In this document: positions 55,101-62,414 of the stretch, piece after piece
Numbering within the stretch: the first letter of the stretch is position 1
How the letters are laid out: each line of letters opens with the position of its first letter
NCBI RefSeq assembly: GCF_014306625.1
Contig: NZ_JACRYL010000008.1
Location: 1 to 64,000 of the forward strand
From: Pedobacter fastidiosus
GTDB lineage: Bacteria; Bacteroidota; Bacteroidia; Sphingobacteriales; Sphingobacteriaceae
Reading direction: 5' to 3'
DNA: 64,000 nt
Made by a program: the position numbers and the translations under genes
The notes under the pieces: generated by a model
Told to the model about the DNA's origin: nothing
Seen by the model: the letters and a program-made list of their open reading frames with translations, nothing else
Database searches by the model: none

Positions 55101-55755
55101 CGCCTGTAGAACGCTCTTTACTTAATGTTTGATAACCATTTACCACCACTTCTGCCAATAAAGAAGCATTGGCCATTAATTTAACAGTTACCACTTTTAA
55201 GGCAGAATTTCTATCAAATTTTTGAGTGCTCGATAAATAACCAATATAACTGATCTCCAAAGTGTTAAAACGGCTGGTTAAATTTAGGTTGAAGTGCCCG
55301 TTTCCATCGGTTATAACATACTTATTGGTTCCTTTTATTTTTACCGAAGCACCAGGCAATGGCGAACTTAAGCTATCGGTAACCATGCCGTGAAGAATGT
55401 ATTCCTCTTCAATAGCATCCGGACTTTTTAATACAATTGTTCTGTTGTTACTAATTTCGTAAGTAAAAGCCTGCCCCTTAATTACAGCATCCATCAACTC
55501 TTTAACGTCGGATGTATATAGGCTAAAACTAATTGGCTTTGCCTTTTTTACAAGTTCTGCATCATAAACAAACTCATAAGAAGTTTTAGAAGATATCTGC
55601 GAAATAACTGTATTTAACGGAGCCTGATGAAAGTTATACTGAATATTTTGTGCCTCTGCCACCGAAGTACACAATAGGACTAAGCACAGCACAGTGAGCC
55701 AGTTCAATAAATATCCGCATCCAAATCGGACGTGGCGAAAGTAATGGTTTGTCAT
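52144..55755 (-). CDS. SusC/RagA-family TonB-linked outer membrane transporter with STN domain
   Basis: The protein has 1203 residues. In order: signal peptide (about 1-35), STN domain (about 40-110, NTVISQISSKTSYEFVYD), carboxypeptidase-like regulatory domain (about 118-205), plug (about 210-330, with SVTVLKDGAAASIYGSRSTNGVI), and a C-terminal 22-strand barrel ending in NPKSFVFGLNLTF. The N-terminal STN domain implies signalling through the FecR protein encoded just upstream. It imports a large ligand with TonB energy. The gene follows fecR after 45 bp. Confidence 0.95.
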   Translation of the reverse strand: MTNHYFRHVRFGCGYLLNWLTVLCLVLLCTSVAEAQNIQYNFHQAPLNTVISQISSKTSYEFVYDAELVKKAKPISFSLYTSDVKELMDAVIKGQAFTYEISNNRTIVLKSPDAIEEEYILHGMVTDSLSSPLPGASVKIKGTNKYVITDGNGHFNLNLTSRFNTLEISYIGYLSSTQKFDRNSALKVVTVKLMANASLLAEVVVNGYQTLSKERSTGASVTIGENILNQNIPVDILSALEGRVAGLVYVKNPNGIGADRPVLRGQATFSLTGTTREPLVVIDGLPSETALEDINPYDIESVTVLKDGAAASIYGSRSTNGVIILTTKKGNNPLKISLNSDFFIDTKPDFSSMHYASTADIVDFETDVYNKERARYTTTESMFAAYGTVANGSIKYYTPLYQLYRDRDAGKLNTDQVNQQLASFKNADYYEQYRDNVWQNAFRQRYNLSMSSASAKSNTFASINYDNSAERVINNDDQKISLYFKNTYNIKKWLTTTLGFNGAYSTSVTTDDSYNSYTGIQPRYASIVNPDGSLLYADYVNLADGIAGSVINAAVSSTLKNTSQYRSYRFNILESLNEGQTKANTVSLRAFANIQARIMDGLSFSSQFQYETGTTKTEQYYDVNSYKMRAAYNALVGFTPSTNAYTYGLPTGGRLSQGMLQNNSYTFRNQLSFDRSFGGGKHSIAAVAGMEMRQTFTPIGITDIRYGYDPVTLTSTLINNASVSQTGLPSYIFGGNKTLGVAGRSFQEEKHRNISSFANAGYTYLNRYNATGSFRIDRADFFGADPEYKNRPLWSVGLGWNASNEAFLASLKWINLLKLRATYGVNGNQNTTTSTKFLTARRVNDNLFPSLQYLNVLGLPNPKLRWEKTETYNVGIDYAFLGNRLRGSIDAYDRKSTDLLVTAELDPTVGVASRIINNGVLRNKGIEFTLGGDWLKSGDLILSSQFVIGFNRSKIGQVNRTATMASSYIGSPSDYYEEGTDYNTVYAYRYGGMVNGYPYFLDENGKSTLDFDASGNPIVASSRDINNLSALVKMGTLIPTYNGSFSQRVSYKNFELSALLIFSGGNVMRKDVTSLSSNEITDVDITQRYKNGITPELPRLLVDYSEAMIGRASSISSMWQSADVNVIKADYIKLRTISLAYNLPKQLTKKLNIPSAKFTAQVNNLWYASAAGDDIDPESYSLNTGIRTLQNPKSFVFGLNLTF

Positions 55756-55800
55756 AAAATTTAGTTTGGTTGGTTGTTAATTGACGACGACGGGAAGGTT

Positions 55801-56955
55801 TTACTCTTTAATTACAATCTTATTCCCACTTAGATCAAACTCATAACTTGTCGCTTTTGAAATCACTTTTAAAACCTCATCAATATCCGCCTTACGGGAT
55901 ATTCTGATATAAAGGTTCTTTTTCGGCATGTGTTCTGCATCTACTTCTACATTGTACCATCTAGCTATCTTTTGCATTACAGTAGCTAGCGAAACATCGT
56001 TAAATAGAAACTCACCTTTTGTCCATGCGTTAAAATCATCTGCAGAAACATTACGTAAATCCAATTTTCCGTAGTGCGCATAAACTTGCTGGTTTGGCTT
56101 TAAAATCACTTGGGCACCATCCGAATTGGAGAATTTAACACTACCTTCTAATAAAGTGGTTTCTGTACCTTCATCTTCCGGATAACTACTTACGTTAAAT
56201 TGTGTTCCAAGCACTTTGATTTCATTACCAGCAACACTAACAATAAATGGCTTTAATGGGTTTTTAGCAACATTAAAGAAAGCCTCACCCTCTACATATA
56301 CTTTTCTTTCAGCCCCGCGGAAGCCTGTAGGAAAAGTAAGTTTAGAACCAGCATTTAGCATTACAATAGAGCCGTCGCTCAAAGCAATTCTATATTCGCC
56401 TCCTATTGGTGTTGTTAAAGTGTTCAGCTTTGATGCAGTTACAGAATCTGCATTTACAGCCATAAAAACAATTGTACCATCGGCCTTAGTGCTTACCGTA
56501 ACCCCTTTTGCACGCAAGAGAATTTTTGGTTTTCCAATCCCAAGTCGAATTTGTTTTCCGTTTAGACTAAGGCTTGCCTTTGCCGAACCAGAAACAACTT
56601 TAGAAGATTTAAAAGAAAATTTTAAAGCAAAAAACGCAACAAAACTAAAGAGCAATACAGCTGCCGCAATCCGAAAAAAGTTGATCGATTTTACTAATCT
56701 CAAAGCCTTGTTTTCAGGTTTTGCAAAAAGTTTTAATGATAGTTCAGCACGAATATCGTTTAGTCTTTCTTCCCCAGCAACATCTAATGGTTTTTCTGTG
56801 TTTTCAAATTCAGATTTTATCAGATTCTCTAATTCTTGCCGGTCTGCATTTCCAAAATAGCTAAAAAGTTGCTCAAGCTCGCCTGCATTGCTCTTTTCTG
56901 CAATAAATTTCTTGAATAATTCTGGTTTTAAAGAGTTTTTTTCCATCGTTGTCAT
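55801..56955 (-). CDS. FecR-family anti-sigma regulator
   Basis: The protein has 384 residues. A cytoplasmic N-terminus (about 1-90), one membrane helix (about 93-112), the FecR domain (about 170-270, LTTPIGGEYRIALSDGSIVMLNAGSKLTFP) and a C-terminal DUF4974 domain (about 310-383). It would hold the ECF sigma factor until the STN domain of SusC signals ligand. Stands between the sigma gene and susC, 58 and 45 bp from each. Confidence 0.95.
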   Translation of the reverse strand: MTTMEKNSLKPELFKKFIAEKSNAGELEQLFSYFGNADRQELENLIKSEFENTEKPLDVAGEERLNDIRAELSLKLFAKPENKALRLVKSINFFRIAAAVLLFSFVAFFALKFSFKSSKVVSGSAKASLSLNGKQIRLGIGKPKILLRAKGVTVSTKADGTIVFMAVNADSVTASKLNTLTTPIGGEYRIALSDGSIVMLNAGSKLTFPTGFRGAERKVYVEGEAFFNVAKNPLKPFIVSVAGNEIKVLGTQFNVSSYPEDEGTETTLLEGSVKFSNSDGAQVILKPNQQVYAHYGKLDLRNVSADDFNAWTKGEFLFNDVSLATVMQKIARWYNVEVDAEHMPKKNLYIRISRKADIDEVLKVISKATSYEFDLSGNKIVIKE

Positions 56956-57013
56956 TATATAATATGCACGAGATGGATGAACACACTATTCGCACTTAAT
57001 TTTTTTTTAAATT

Positions 57014-57616
57014 TTAACCTTTTAGATAGGCTGCTACGCAAAAGATAATAAATTCTTGAGAATGGAAAAAGACATAACGTTTTATATACTTGGTTGCGCT
57101 AACCAATTGATTACTTACTGTTGATGGACTTAATGATAGAATTTCAGCGGCTTCCTGATAAGTCTTACCTTCCATTTTGCAAAGTTTAAAAATTTCTTTA
57201 CGTTGAGCTGGAAGCTTTTCGATAGCATTATTAAGGAGTGCAATTCGCTCTTTATTGAAAATATAGTCTTCAGTTTGATCGTAAAATTCAGCGAATGTTT
57301 CTAACAGATGTCGTTGCATTTTTACGTCAAGCGCTAGTTTTCTGTAATATGCATATATTGTATTTTGAGCAATGGTGAATATCCAACCCTTAAATGATTT
57401 GCTCAAATCGATTTCTGATTTATGTAACCAGACTTTTAAAAAAACATCTTGCATCAACTCATCTACAATTTCGTTGATTTTTATCATCCGTTGCATCTTT
57501 GGAAGAAGCATCTTGCTATATCTTGAATAAATAAAGTCAAAGGATTCCCTTCGTCCACTTTTAAGGCCTTCAAGGTATCCTAATTCTTCGCTATCGTTCA
57601 GATTATCAGTCGACAT
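57014..57616 (-). CDS. ECF RNA polymerase sigma factor
   Basis: The protein has 200 residues with sigma region 2 (FDFIYSRYSKMLLP..., DELMQDVFLKVWLHKSEIDLSKSFKGWIFTIAQNTIYAYYRK) and region 4 (ERIALLNNAIEKLPAQRKEIFKLCKMEGKTYQEAAEILSLSPSTVSNQLVSATK). It heads the locus, followed by its probable anti-sigma FecR protein and the SusC transporter. The likely target is the promoter of susC. A TAGATTTG that could act as -7 lies only 6 bp before the start codon (57622-57629), so a leaderless transcript is possible. Confidence 0.95.
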   Translation of the reverse strand: MSTDNLNDSEELGYLEGLKSGRRESFDFIYSRYSKMLLPKMQRMIKINEIVDELMQDVFLKVWLHKSEIDLSKSFKGWIFTIAQNTIYAYYRKLALDVKMQRHLLETFAEFYDQTEDYIFNKERIALLNNAIEKLPAQRKEIFKLCKMEGKTYQEAAEILSLSPSTVSNQLVSATKYIKRYVFFHSQEFIIFCVAAYLKG

Positions 57617-57922
57617 TTTGTCAAATCTACAAATTAAGGCTCTTAAAACTTAATAAATTGTATAACAAGAGTTATAGATTATATATTAAACACAATTTTC
57701 AAAAAATATCAAATCAAAATCGATCGATTGACCTACTTTTTATTGTTAGAGAGAAAATTATGCACTGATATTAATTAGAACAATCATCTTTTAAATGGGT
57801 TAAACCATCCGGAAACTTAACATTAAGGATAAAACAAGGTCAATACATTTTAGATTACCAAATCAATAACAATTCCTTATGCGTTTTTAAACCAAATCCA
57901 GACTTATTTTTAAAGCTACAAA
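57617..57922. other. Intergenic region upstream of the sigma factor
   Basis: The stretch is AT-rich with no gene. It may hold the promoter for the sigma gene; the only -7 match is at 57622-57629, very close to the start codon. Confidence 0.5.
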
Positions 57923-58417
57923 TTATAGTTTCTTAAACTCAAACCGTAGTGAACCCTCTTCAGTTTGATCATAGCCATAAATGTACAGATTGCCATCATA
58001 GTCCTTTCTAAGACTAAAACTGACGCCTACTTTTCCCTCGCCCAACCTCTCTAAATCTATTTCGTTGCTGAACTGCCCATTAGCTTCTTTTAGGCTGGAA
58101 AAAGTCCATCTCCCTTTAAATGTATTTGTGTCAGATAAAGGTTCTAATTGCTTAACTGTAATAAAGTAATTTCCTTTCCAATATCGCCCTGTCTGTTTTA
58201 AATCATCCGCTGCAATCTTTAATAGAATTATTGATCCATTTGGAACCTTTAATATACTTGCTTGATATTTGTTTACTTTAAAAGAATACGCCCCAGTAAA
58301 TTGCTGAATAGATACAGAATCTCTAACCTCATCATGATCATCGATACCAATAGGTACGGTACACCCCTTTAAAAAGATGGTGCCAAATAGTAGAACAACC
58401 AAAAGATATTTAATCAT
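57923..58417 (-). CDS. Hypothetical lipoprotein
   Basis: The protein has 164 residues from ATG 58417, chosen because it begins the lipoprotein signal MIKYLLVVLLFGTIFLKGC (lipobox LKGC, Cys19); a longer frame starts at 58468. The mature part is beta-rich, with repeated strands such as GAYSFKVNKYQASIL and GNLYIYGYDQTEEGSLRFEFK. No family is recognised. It lies 68 bp after the GxGYxYP gene and may be cotranscribed with it. Confidence 0.65.
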   Translation of the reverse strand: MIKYLLVVLLFGTIFLKGCTVPIGIDDHDEVRDSVSIQQFTGAYSFKVNKYQASILKVPNGSIILLKIAADDLKQTGRYWKGNYFITVKQLEPLSDTNTFKGRWTFSSLKEANGQFSNEIDLERLGEGKVGVSFSLRKDYDGNLYIYGYDQTEEGSLRFEFKKL

Positions 58418-58485
58418 AACTGTAGAAACTTTTCTTGAAACTACACTATTTATCTCAATTGCAAGCAACTCCTATTTTGGATTAA

Positions 58486-60051
58486 TCACCATGCCATTTT
58501 CTTCCCGAATAAGCTGAAAAGGTGATCAGGCCGAACAATTATATAATCATCATTAAGTGAGTTGGCAACATTTTTAAAACTTGTTGGCGATATATTTGTC
58601 CAAGGTTGAGCCTGAATAATCAGGAAACGTGGCGAAGTTCTATTCCAACCAGCAGACGCAGAGGCGATATGATTTTTCATCGCCTGTTCATTTGTACAGT
58701 AATTACAGGTAAGTGCCATTCCCGGCAAGCTATTATTGTAGATTGTAAGTCCACCTCCTGTATTTTGAGCCGTTACACCTAGTAATGATTTCGCCTGACT
58801 GGCATAAACCTTCCCAACATTTGGGTTTATGCCACCAACAATTGTGTTCCAAATCGTGATTACCCTTAAACCAGCACGATTATTATAATCCTCAGTTTTA
58901 GAAACAAACTGTTTTAGTAAATTTTCATCAGACCAAGTATTGGGATAAGTATAGCCATAGCCAGAAGGCCCGGAAATTAGATTATCATTGATGGTTGAAG
59001 TTTGCCAGTAGTAATTAAGTGCTCCAGGCATAGCATCAAGCATAGCAGGAGAAACCGTCCACCCCATTGGAACAGCACCACGATCTGGATTATTCCAAAG
59101 CTTGCGCATTAAGTGCTCCGTAAATTGTAAATTATCGCCATCACTCAATATAAATGCAACATAGATTTTGTTTTTGAGTTCTGGTTTTGGAGGGATAGGT
59201 TTTATATTTACGATTCTGGATGTACCGCTATGTACCGTTAAATTAGAGCACCAATCACTTGCAATAGTTGCAACACCATATTTTGAAGCCCGCTCTACCC
59301 CCGGTCCTTCTTGTGGCCACCAGCCCATAAAGCTCGAGCCAGGCGACATAGAAGAAAGAAATTTGTTGAGCAACTCACTCTCATCAGCTATTTTCGGATC
59401 AAGCCATATTACGCCAACACCTAAAGCCACTGCATATTCACGAAGAGCCGCTTTATGCGCATTGGGGTTTAGTCCAATTAATAAGCGGTGATCAAGATGA
59501 GGCCAATATTCATTGTAAAGCGATTGATAAACTTCCAATTTACTGTTATATTTCCCCTGCAAATCAAGTAAAACAGGTAAATTATAAGGGGGAGAAGTTA
59601 ATTTGGCCAACAATAGTGGCGAGGCAATCAGTGCATTTTTGCTTTTTGCAAGTACTGTGGCTAGGTTAACTGTATGTGTTTGGGCAGGATCATAAACGAT
59701 CAAACCTGAAATTTCACTTCGATATTTCTTAATTAAATCCCATTTATCTATAGGTTCAGACCATTTCAAACCCAAAGATTGCAACCAGGTATGTGGCCCT
59801 TCGCCAAAGGCATCACCCTCATAAGAAAAAATACGTGGCTTAGTTTTATTTACAATGCCTTTTAGCGAAGCAAATAAGTACATTTCTGCTGAGGTATATG
59901 GAGAATTTTGACGCAGCGTAATTAAATCCTGAACCTGCGCAGGTGCGGAGAAAGATGGAAGTAACTGACCATTTGGCCATTTAATCTGACCCAGAGATGG
60001 TGAGAGAAATGAAAAGAACAAAATAAAGAATATACCTATGATTTTAAGCAT
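58486..60051 (-). CDS. GxGYxYP-family putative glycoside hydrolase
   Basis: The protein has 521 residues from ATG 60051 (an in-frame ATG at 60069 adds six). A signal peptide (about 1-22, ending SLG) is followed by an N-terminal domain with LRQNSPYTSAEMYLFASLKGIVNK, and the family motif GPSGYGYTYPNTW in the C-terminal half, which gives GxGYxYP proteins (PF14323) their name. These are presumed carbohydrate-active, with no firm activity known to me. A tRNA-Leu gene lies about 50 bp upstream on the same strand. Confidence 0.85.
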   Translation of the reverse strand: MLKIIGIFFILFFSFLSPSLGQIKWPNGQLLPSFSAPAQVQDLITLRQNSPYTSAEMYLFASLKGIVNKTKPRIFSYEGDAFGEGPHTWLQSLGLKWSEPIDKWDLIKKYRSEISGLIVYDPAQTHTVNLATVLAKSKNALIASPLLLAKLTSPPYNLPVLLDLQGKYNSKLEVYQSLYNEYWPHLDHRLLIGLNPNAHKAALREYAVALGVGVIWLDPKIADESELLNKFLSSMSPGSSFMGWWPQEGPGVERASKYGVATIASDWCSNLTVHSGTSRIVNIKPIPPKPELKNKIYVAFILSDGDNLQFTEHLMRKLWNNPDRGAVPMGWTVSPAMLDAMPGALNYYWQTSTINDNLISGPSGYGYTYPNTWSDENLLKQFVSKTEDYNNRAGLRVITIWNTIVGGINPNVGKVYASQAKSLLGVTAQNTGGGLTIYNNSLPGMALTCNYCTNEQAMKNHIASASAGWNRTSPRFLIIQAQPWTNISPTSFKNVANSLNDDYIIVRPDHLFSLFGKKMAW

Positions 60052-60085
60052 TTTAGATAGTTTTATCATCTGTTAAATATAAGGC

Positions 60086-60116
60086 AAAAAAAAAGAGCTC
60101 GACGAATGCCGAGCTC
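60086..60116 (-). terminator. Terminator of tRNA-Leu(GAG)
   Basis: On the minus strand GAGCTCG and CGAGCTC pair around GCATTCGT (stem 60095-60116), followed by nine T. It separates the tRNA from the GxGYxYP gene. Confidence 0.9.
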
Positions 60117-60120
60117 AAAG

Positions 60121-60204
60121 TACTCAAGAGGAGATTCGAACTCCCACACCCATACAGGCGCCAGCCCCTCAAGCTGGTGCGTCTACCAATTTCGCCACCT
60201 GAGT
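60121..60204 (-). tRNA. tRNA-Leu (GAG)
   Basis: The minus strand encodes an 84-nt class II tRNA. Acceptor ACTCAGG pairs with CTTGAGT with one G-U, and the discriminator is A. The anticodon arm is CCAGC / TTGAGGG / GCTGG, giving anticodon GAG. A long variable arm is present. A -7 element TATATTTG at 60213-60220 puts the transcript start almost at the tRNA 5' end. CCA is not encoded. Confidence 0.95.
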
Positions 60205-60212
60205 TTGTGTTG

Positions 60213-60220
60213 CAAATATA
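60213..60220 (-). promoter_or_regulatory. -7 element of tRNA-Leu(GAG)
   Basis: The minus strand reads TATATTTG, an exact TAnnTTTG match, ending 8 bp before the tRNA 5' end. Confidence 0.6.
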
Positions 60221-60260
60221 ATTTAATTTTAGATTTAAGGAATACCCATTTTTTAGTTTG

Positions 60261-61025
60261 CTAAATTTCTATGTTCAAACCATCGTATGCAAGCCTGATA
60301 TGGCTTGGAAGTTCGCTTTCTACAACATCATGCAAACCTAAATTGTGGCTTATGTGCGTTAAGTAAGTTACCTCTGCCCCTACCTTATTTGCAAAATTTA
60401 TGGCTTCGTTTAAAGTAAAGTGAGAAATATGAGGTTCTCTCTGCAAGGCGTTTATAACCAACACTTTTGTGCCTTTAATCTTATTAAAAGTTACATCAGA
60501 TATCGTTTTTGCATCCGTAATGTAAGTAAAATCGTTAATTCTGTATCCTGTAATTGGCAAAAGATGATGCATAATTTCTATCGGGGTTATGGTACGCTCC
60601 CCTATTTTAAAATCTTCGCCGTTATTTACCGTATGTAAATTAATTTGTGGTAAACCATGATATTTGGTCTCAGCAAAAATATAATAGAATTCTCTTTTCA
60701 ACGCCGTTTGAACCCGCTCTGTTGCATAAACATCAATAACCTTGTGCAACAGGTAATTAAATGGGCGAATATCATCCAAACCCGCAATATGATCTTTGTG
60801 TTCGTGGGTAAACAGAACGGCATCCAAATCTTTAACCTCCTCACGCAAAAGCTGATATCTAAAATCAGGACCACTATCTACAACAATAGTTTTATCATCT
60901 GTTTCGATTAGAATTGAAGTTCTTAAGCGTTTATCTTTCTTATTTGTAGATCTACAAACTTCACAATTACAAGCAATTACCGGAACACCTTGTGATGTAC
61001 CAGTGCCTAAAAAAGTAATTTTCAT
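60261..61025 (-). CDS. PhnP-like MBL-fold metallo-hydrolase
   Basis: The protein has 254 residues. It starts with the lactamase-fold opening ITFLGTGTSQGVPVIACNCEVC, whose Cys cluster (CNCEVC) binds a structural zinc in the PhnP family, and it has the metal motif THEHKDH in VLFTHEHKDHIAGLDD. PhnP cleaves phosphoribosyl cyclic phosphate; this Bacteroidota branch is usually named only as an MBL-fold hydrolase. No phosphonate genes are nearby, so the substrate is open. It follows the 90-residue gene after 50 bp. Confidence 0.9.
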   Translation of the reverse strand: MKITFLGTGTSQGVPVIACNCEVCRSTNKKDKRLRTSILIETDDKTIVVDSGPDFRYQLLREEVKDLDAVLFTHEHKDHIAGLDDIRPFNYLLHKVIDVYATERVQTALKREFYYIFAETKYHGLPQINLHTVNNGEDFKIGERTITPIEIMHHLLPITGYRINDFTYITDAKTISDVTFNKIKGTKVLVINALQREPHISHFTLNEAINFANKVGAEVTYLTHISHNLGLHDVVESELPSHIRLAYDGLNIEI

Positions 61026-61075
61026 CGTAAAAAACTTTCCTTTCTAAATATGTAATCAACGATTTGCATCTGCAT

Positions 61076-61348
61076 TTAAAATAATTCGGTTTGTTGTAAA
61101 GAATGAAAAAATTGTCGTTGCTTTTCATCAAGCATGTTTTCATCGGCAGTAGTCTGCTTTACCAATGTAACCAAAGCGGCAATTTTTCCCTCTAAATTAG
61201 AAAATTTATTAACCACCACGATTTTGTTATGCTCAAGCAGGCACGAACCTGTTTTAAAGTTTCCTTTCTCGTAACGAACCTTAAAACCCATTGCCAAAAG
61301 CAATTGCTCTAATTTCTCTAAAGTGTGGTTTGTTAGTGGCAAAGACAT
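61076..61348 (-). CDS. Conserved hypothetical protein, 90 residues
   Basis: No domain is recognised. The protein is small and soluble, with a helix LEKLEQLLLAMGFKVRYEKGNF, a central beta part with a Cys (TGSCLLEHNKIVVVNKFSN) and a C-terminal helix ending HSLQQTELF. It is upstream of the PhnP-like gene on the same strand and may share its transcript. Such short proteins are common and conserved in the phylum, but I know no function. Confidence 0.7.
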   Translation of the reverse strand: MSLPLTNHTLEKLEQLLLAMGFKVRYEKGNFKTGSCLLEHNKIVVVNKFSNLEGKIAALVTLVKQTTADENMLDEKQRQFFHSLQQTELF

Positions 61349-61703
61349 TGGAACAAACTTAGAGAAATCTAAGCAGCAATCATAAAAGATGGGATGATTT
61401 TTTTAAAGGCTTCGACAGCTGAGATATTTTGTTTTTTCTACCTTAGTAACTATAGCTATTAGCCCAACTAAGCCTAAGTAGTGCATCTTCGTTCCGCTTA
61501 AAACCGGCCTAACAAATTTTTGGGGATGAAGTGACCAAGCCAGAGCATAAACTTTAATACAAAAATTTTCAGCCGGCAATTTTGTTTCTTTTGTTGTCAA
61601 AAGAAAAAAGCCTGTCTGGCCAAGACAAAATACTATACATTTAAAACAAAAAAGGTTCAGCTGTTTCCAACTGAACCTTTAAACTTCCATGTACGGAAAT
61701 TAA
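61349..61703. other. Intergenic region, no convincing gene
   Basis: A 65-codon minus-strand frame (61403-61600) is present but shows no domain or sensible start context. The lolA terminator lies at 61643-61680. Confidence 0.5.
61643..61680 (-). terminator. Terminator of lolA
   Basis: AAAGGTTCAG (61651-61660) pairs with CTGAACCTTT (61671-61680) around CTGTTTCCAA. On the minus strand TTTTTTGTTTT follows. Confidence 0.9.
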
Positions 61704-62354
61704 TTATCTTAAATCTACCACTTCAACACCTGGATATTTCTTAGCATCGAAAGCGAAAGTAGTTTCTGGAACATTTACATTTGGTGAAAATGTTTTCACG
61801 TTGTAAGTGTATTTGTTTCCATTTTTATCAAATAAAACTACATTGGCAATTTGCTTAGCAGCTTTATCAATACTTAAACGTACTTTAAAAATTGATTTTT
61901 TTGCATCTATCGGAGTCAAATCAATCATTTGGTAAGTTTTGGCGCCAACTTTCTCTTCGCCAGTATAAATGTATTTAAAGCCTTTTTCGTAAACTGTAAA
62001 TATTTTAGCAGGATTTATAGCATCACCACTGTTATCTACATTGCTTACCTGAACTTCTTTATCCTTTTTTAAGTAAGTCCACTGGCTTTTACCATCGCTA
62101 AACAACTCTTGATTAGTCATTGCTACTTTGTACTTGTTGGAGTTTGCTTTAACATACAAAGTACCTTGTTGTGTTTCTTTTACCTTAGCTTTAGGGTTAT
62201 CCAAAGTGAAAGTAAAATCAGTTTTTACAATATTGTACGATTTGTATTTTTTACTCACATCTGCTAAAATTGCTTTAGCTTTCGCATCAGTTTGAGCATA
62301 GGTTGATGTTGTAAAAGCAACTACAACCATTAATGCTGAAATTAATTTCTTCAT
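61704..62354 (-). CDS. lolA: Outer membrane lipoprotein carrier LolA
   Basis: The protein has 216 residues, the LolA length, with a signal peptide (about 1-20, ending TYAQ). The mature part is the LolA/LolB-type half-barrel: VSKKYKSYNIVKTDFTFTL, QGTLYVKANSNKYKV, SDGKSQWTYLKKDKEVQVSN. It carries lipoproteins through the periplasm to the outer membrane. It lies 60 bp after ftsK on the same strand, an arrangement common in this phylum, and ends with its own terminator. Confidence 0.92.
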   Translation of the reverse strand: MKKLISALMVVVAFTTSTYAQTDAKAKAILADVSKKYKSYNIVKTDFTFTLDNPKAKVKETQQGTLYVKANSNKYKVAMTNQELFSDGKSQWTYLKKDKEVQVSNVDNSGDAINPAKIFTVYEKGFKYIYTGEEKVGAKTYQMIDLTPIDAKKSIFKVRLSIDKAAKQIANVVLFDKNGNKYTYNVKTFSPNVNVPETTFAFDAKKYPGVEVVDLR

Positions 62355-62414
62355 CTTTTCTTTTTTAAATTTTCTTTTGAAACGTTAGAGTAGATTATTT
62401 CGTATAGGTTTAAT

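Noticed and set aside
56216..56860. 214-residue plus-strand frame
   Set aside because: It lies wholly inside the fecR gene on the other strand, has no recognisable domain and reflects codon bias of the real gene.
59168..59491. 107-residue plus-strand frame
   Set aside because: It is antisense to the GxGYxYP gene, with no start context or domain.
61403..61600. 65-residue minus-strand gene
   Set aside because: There is no domain, the composition is odd, and it sits between the lolA terminator and the next gene without support.
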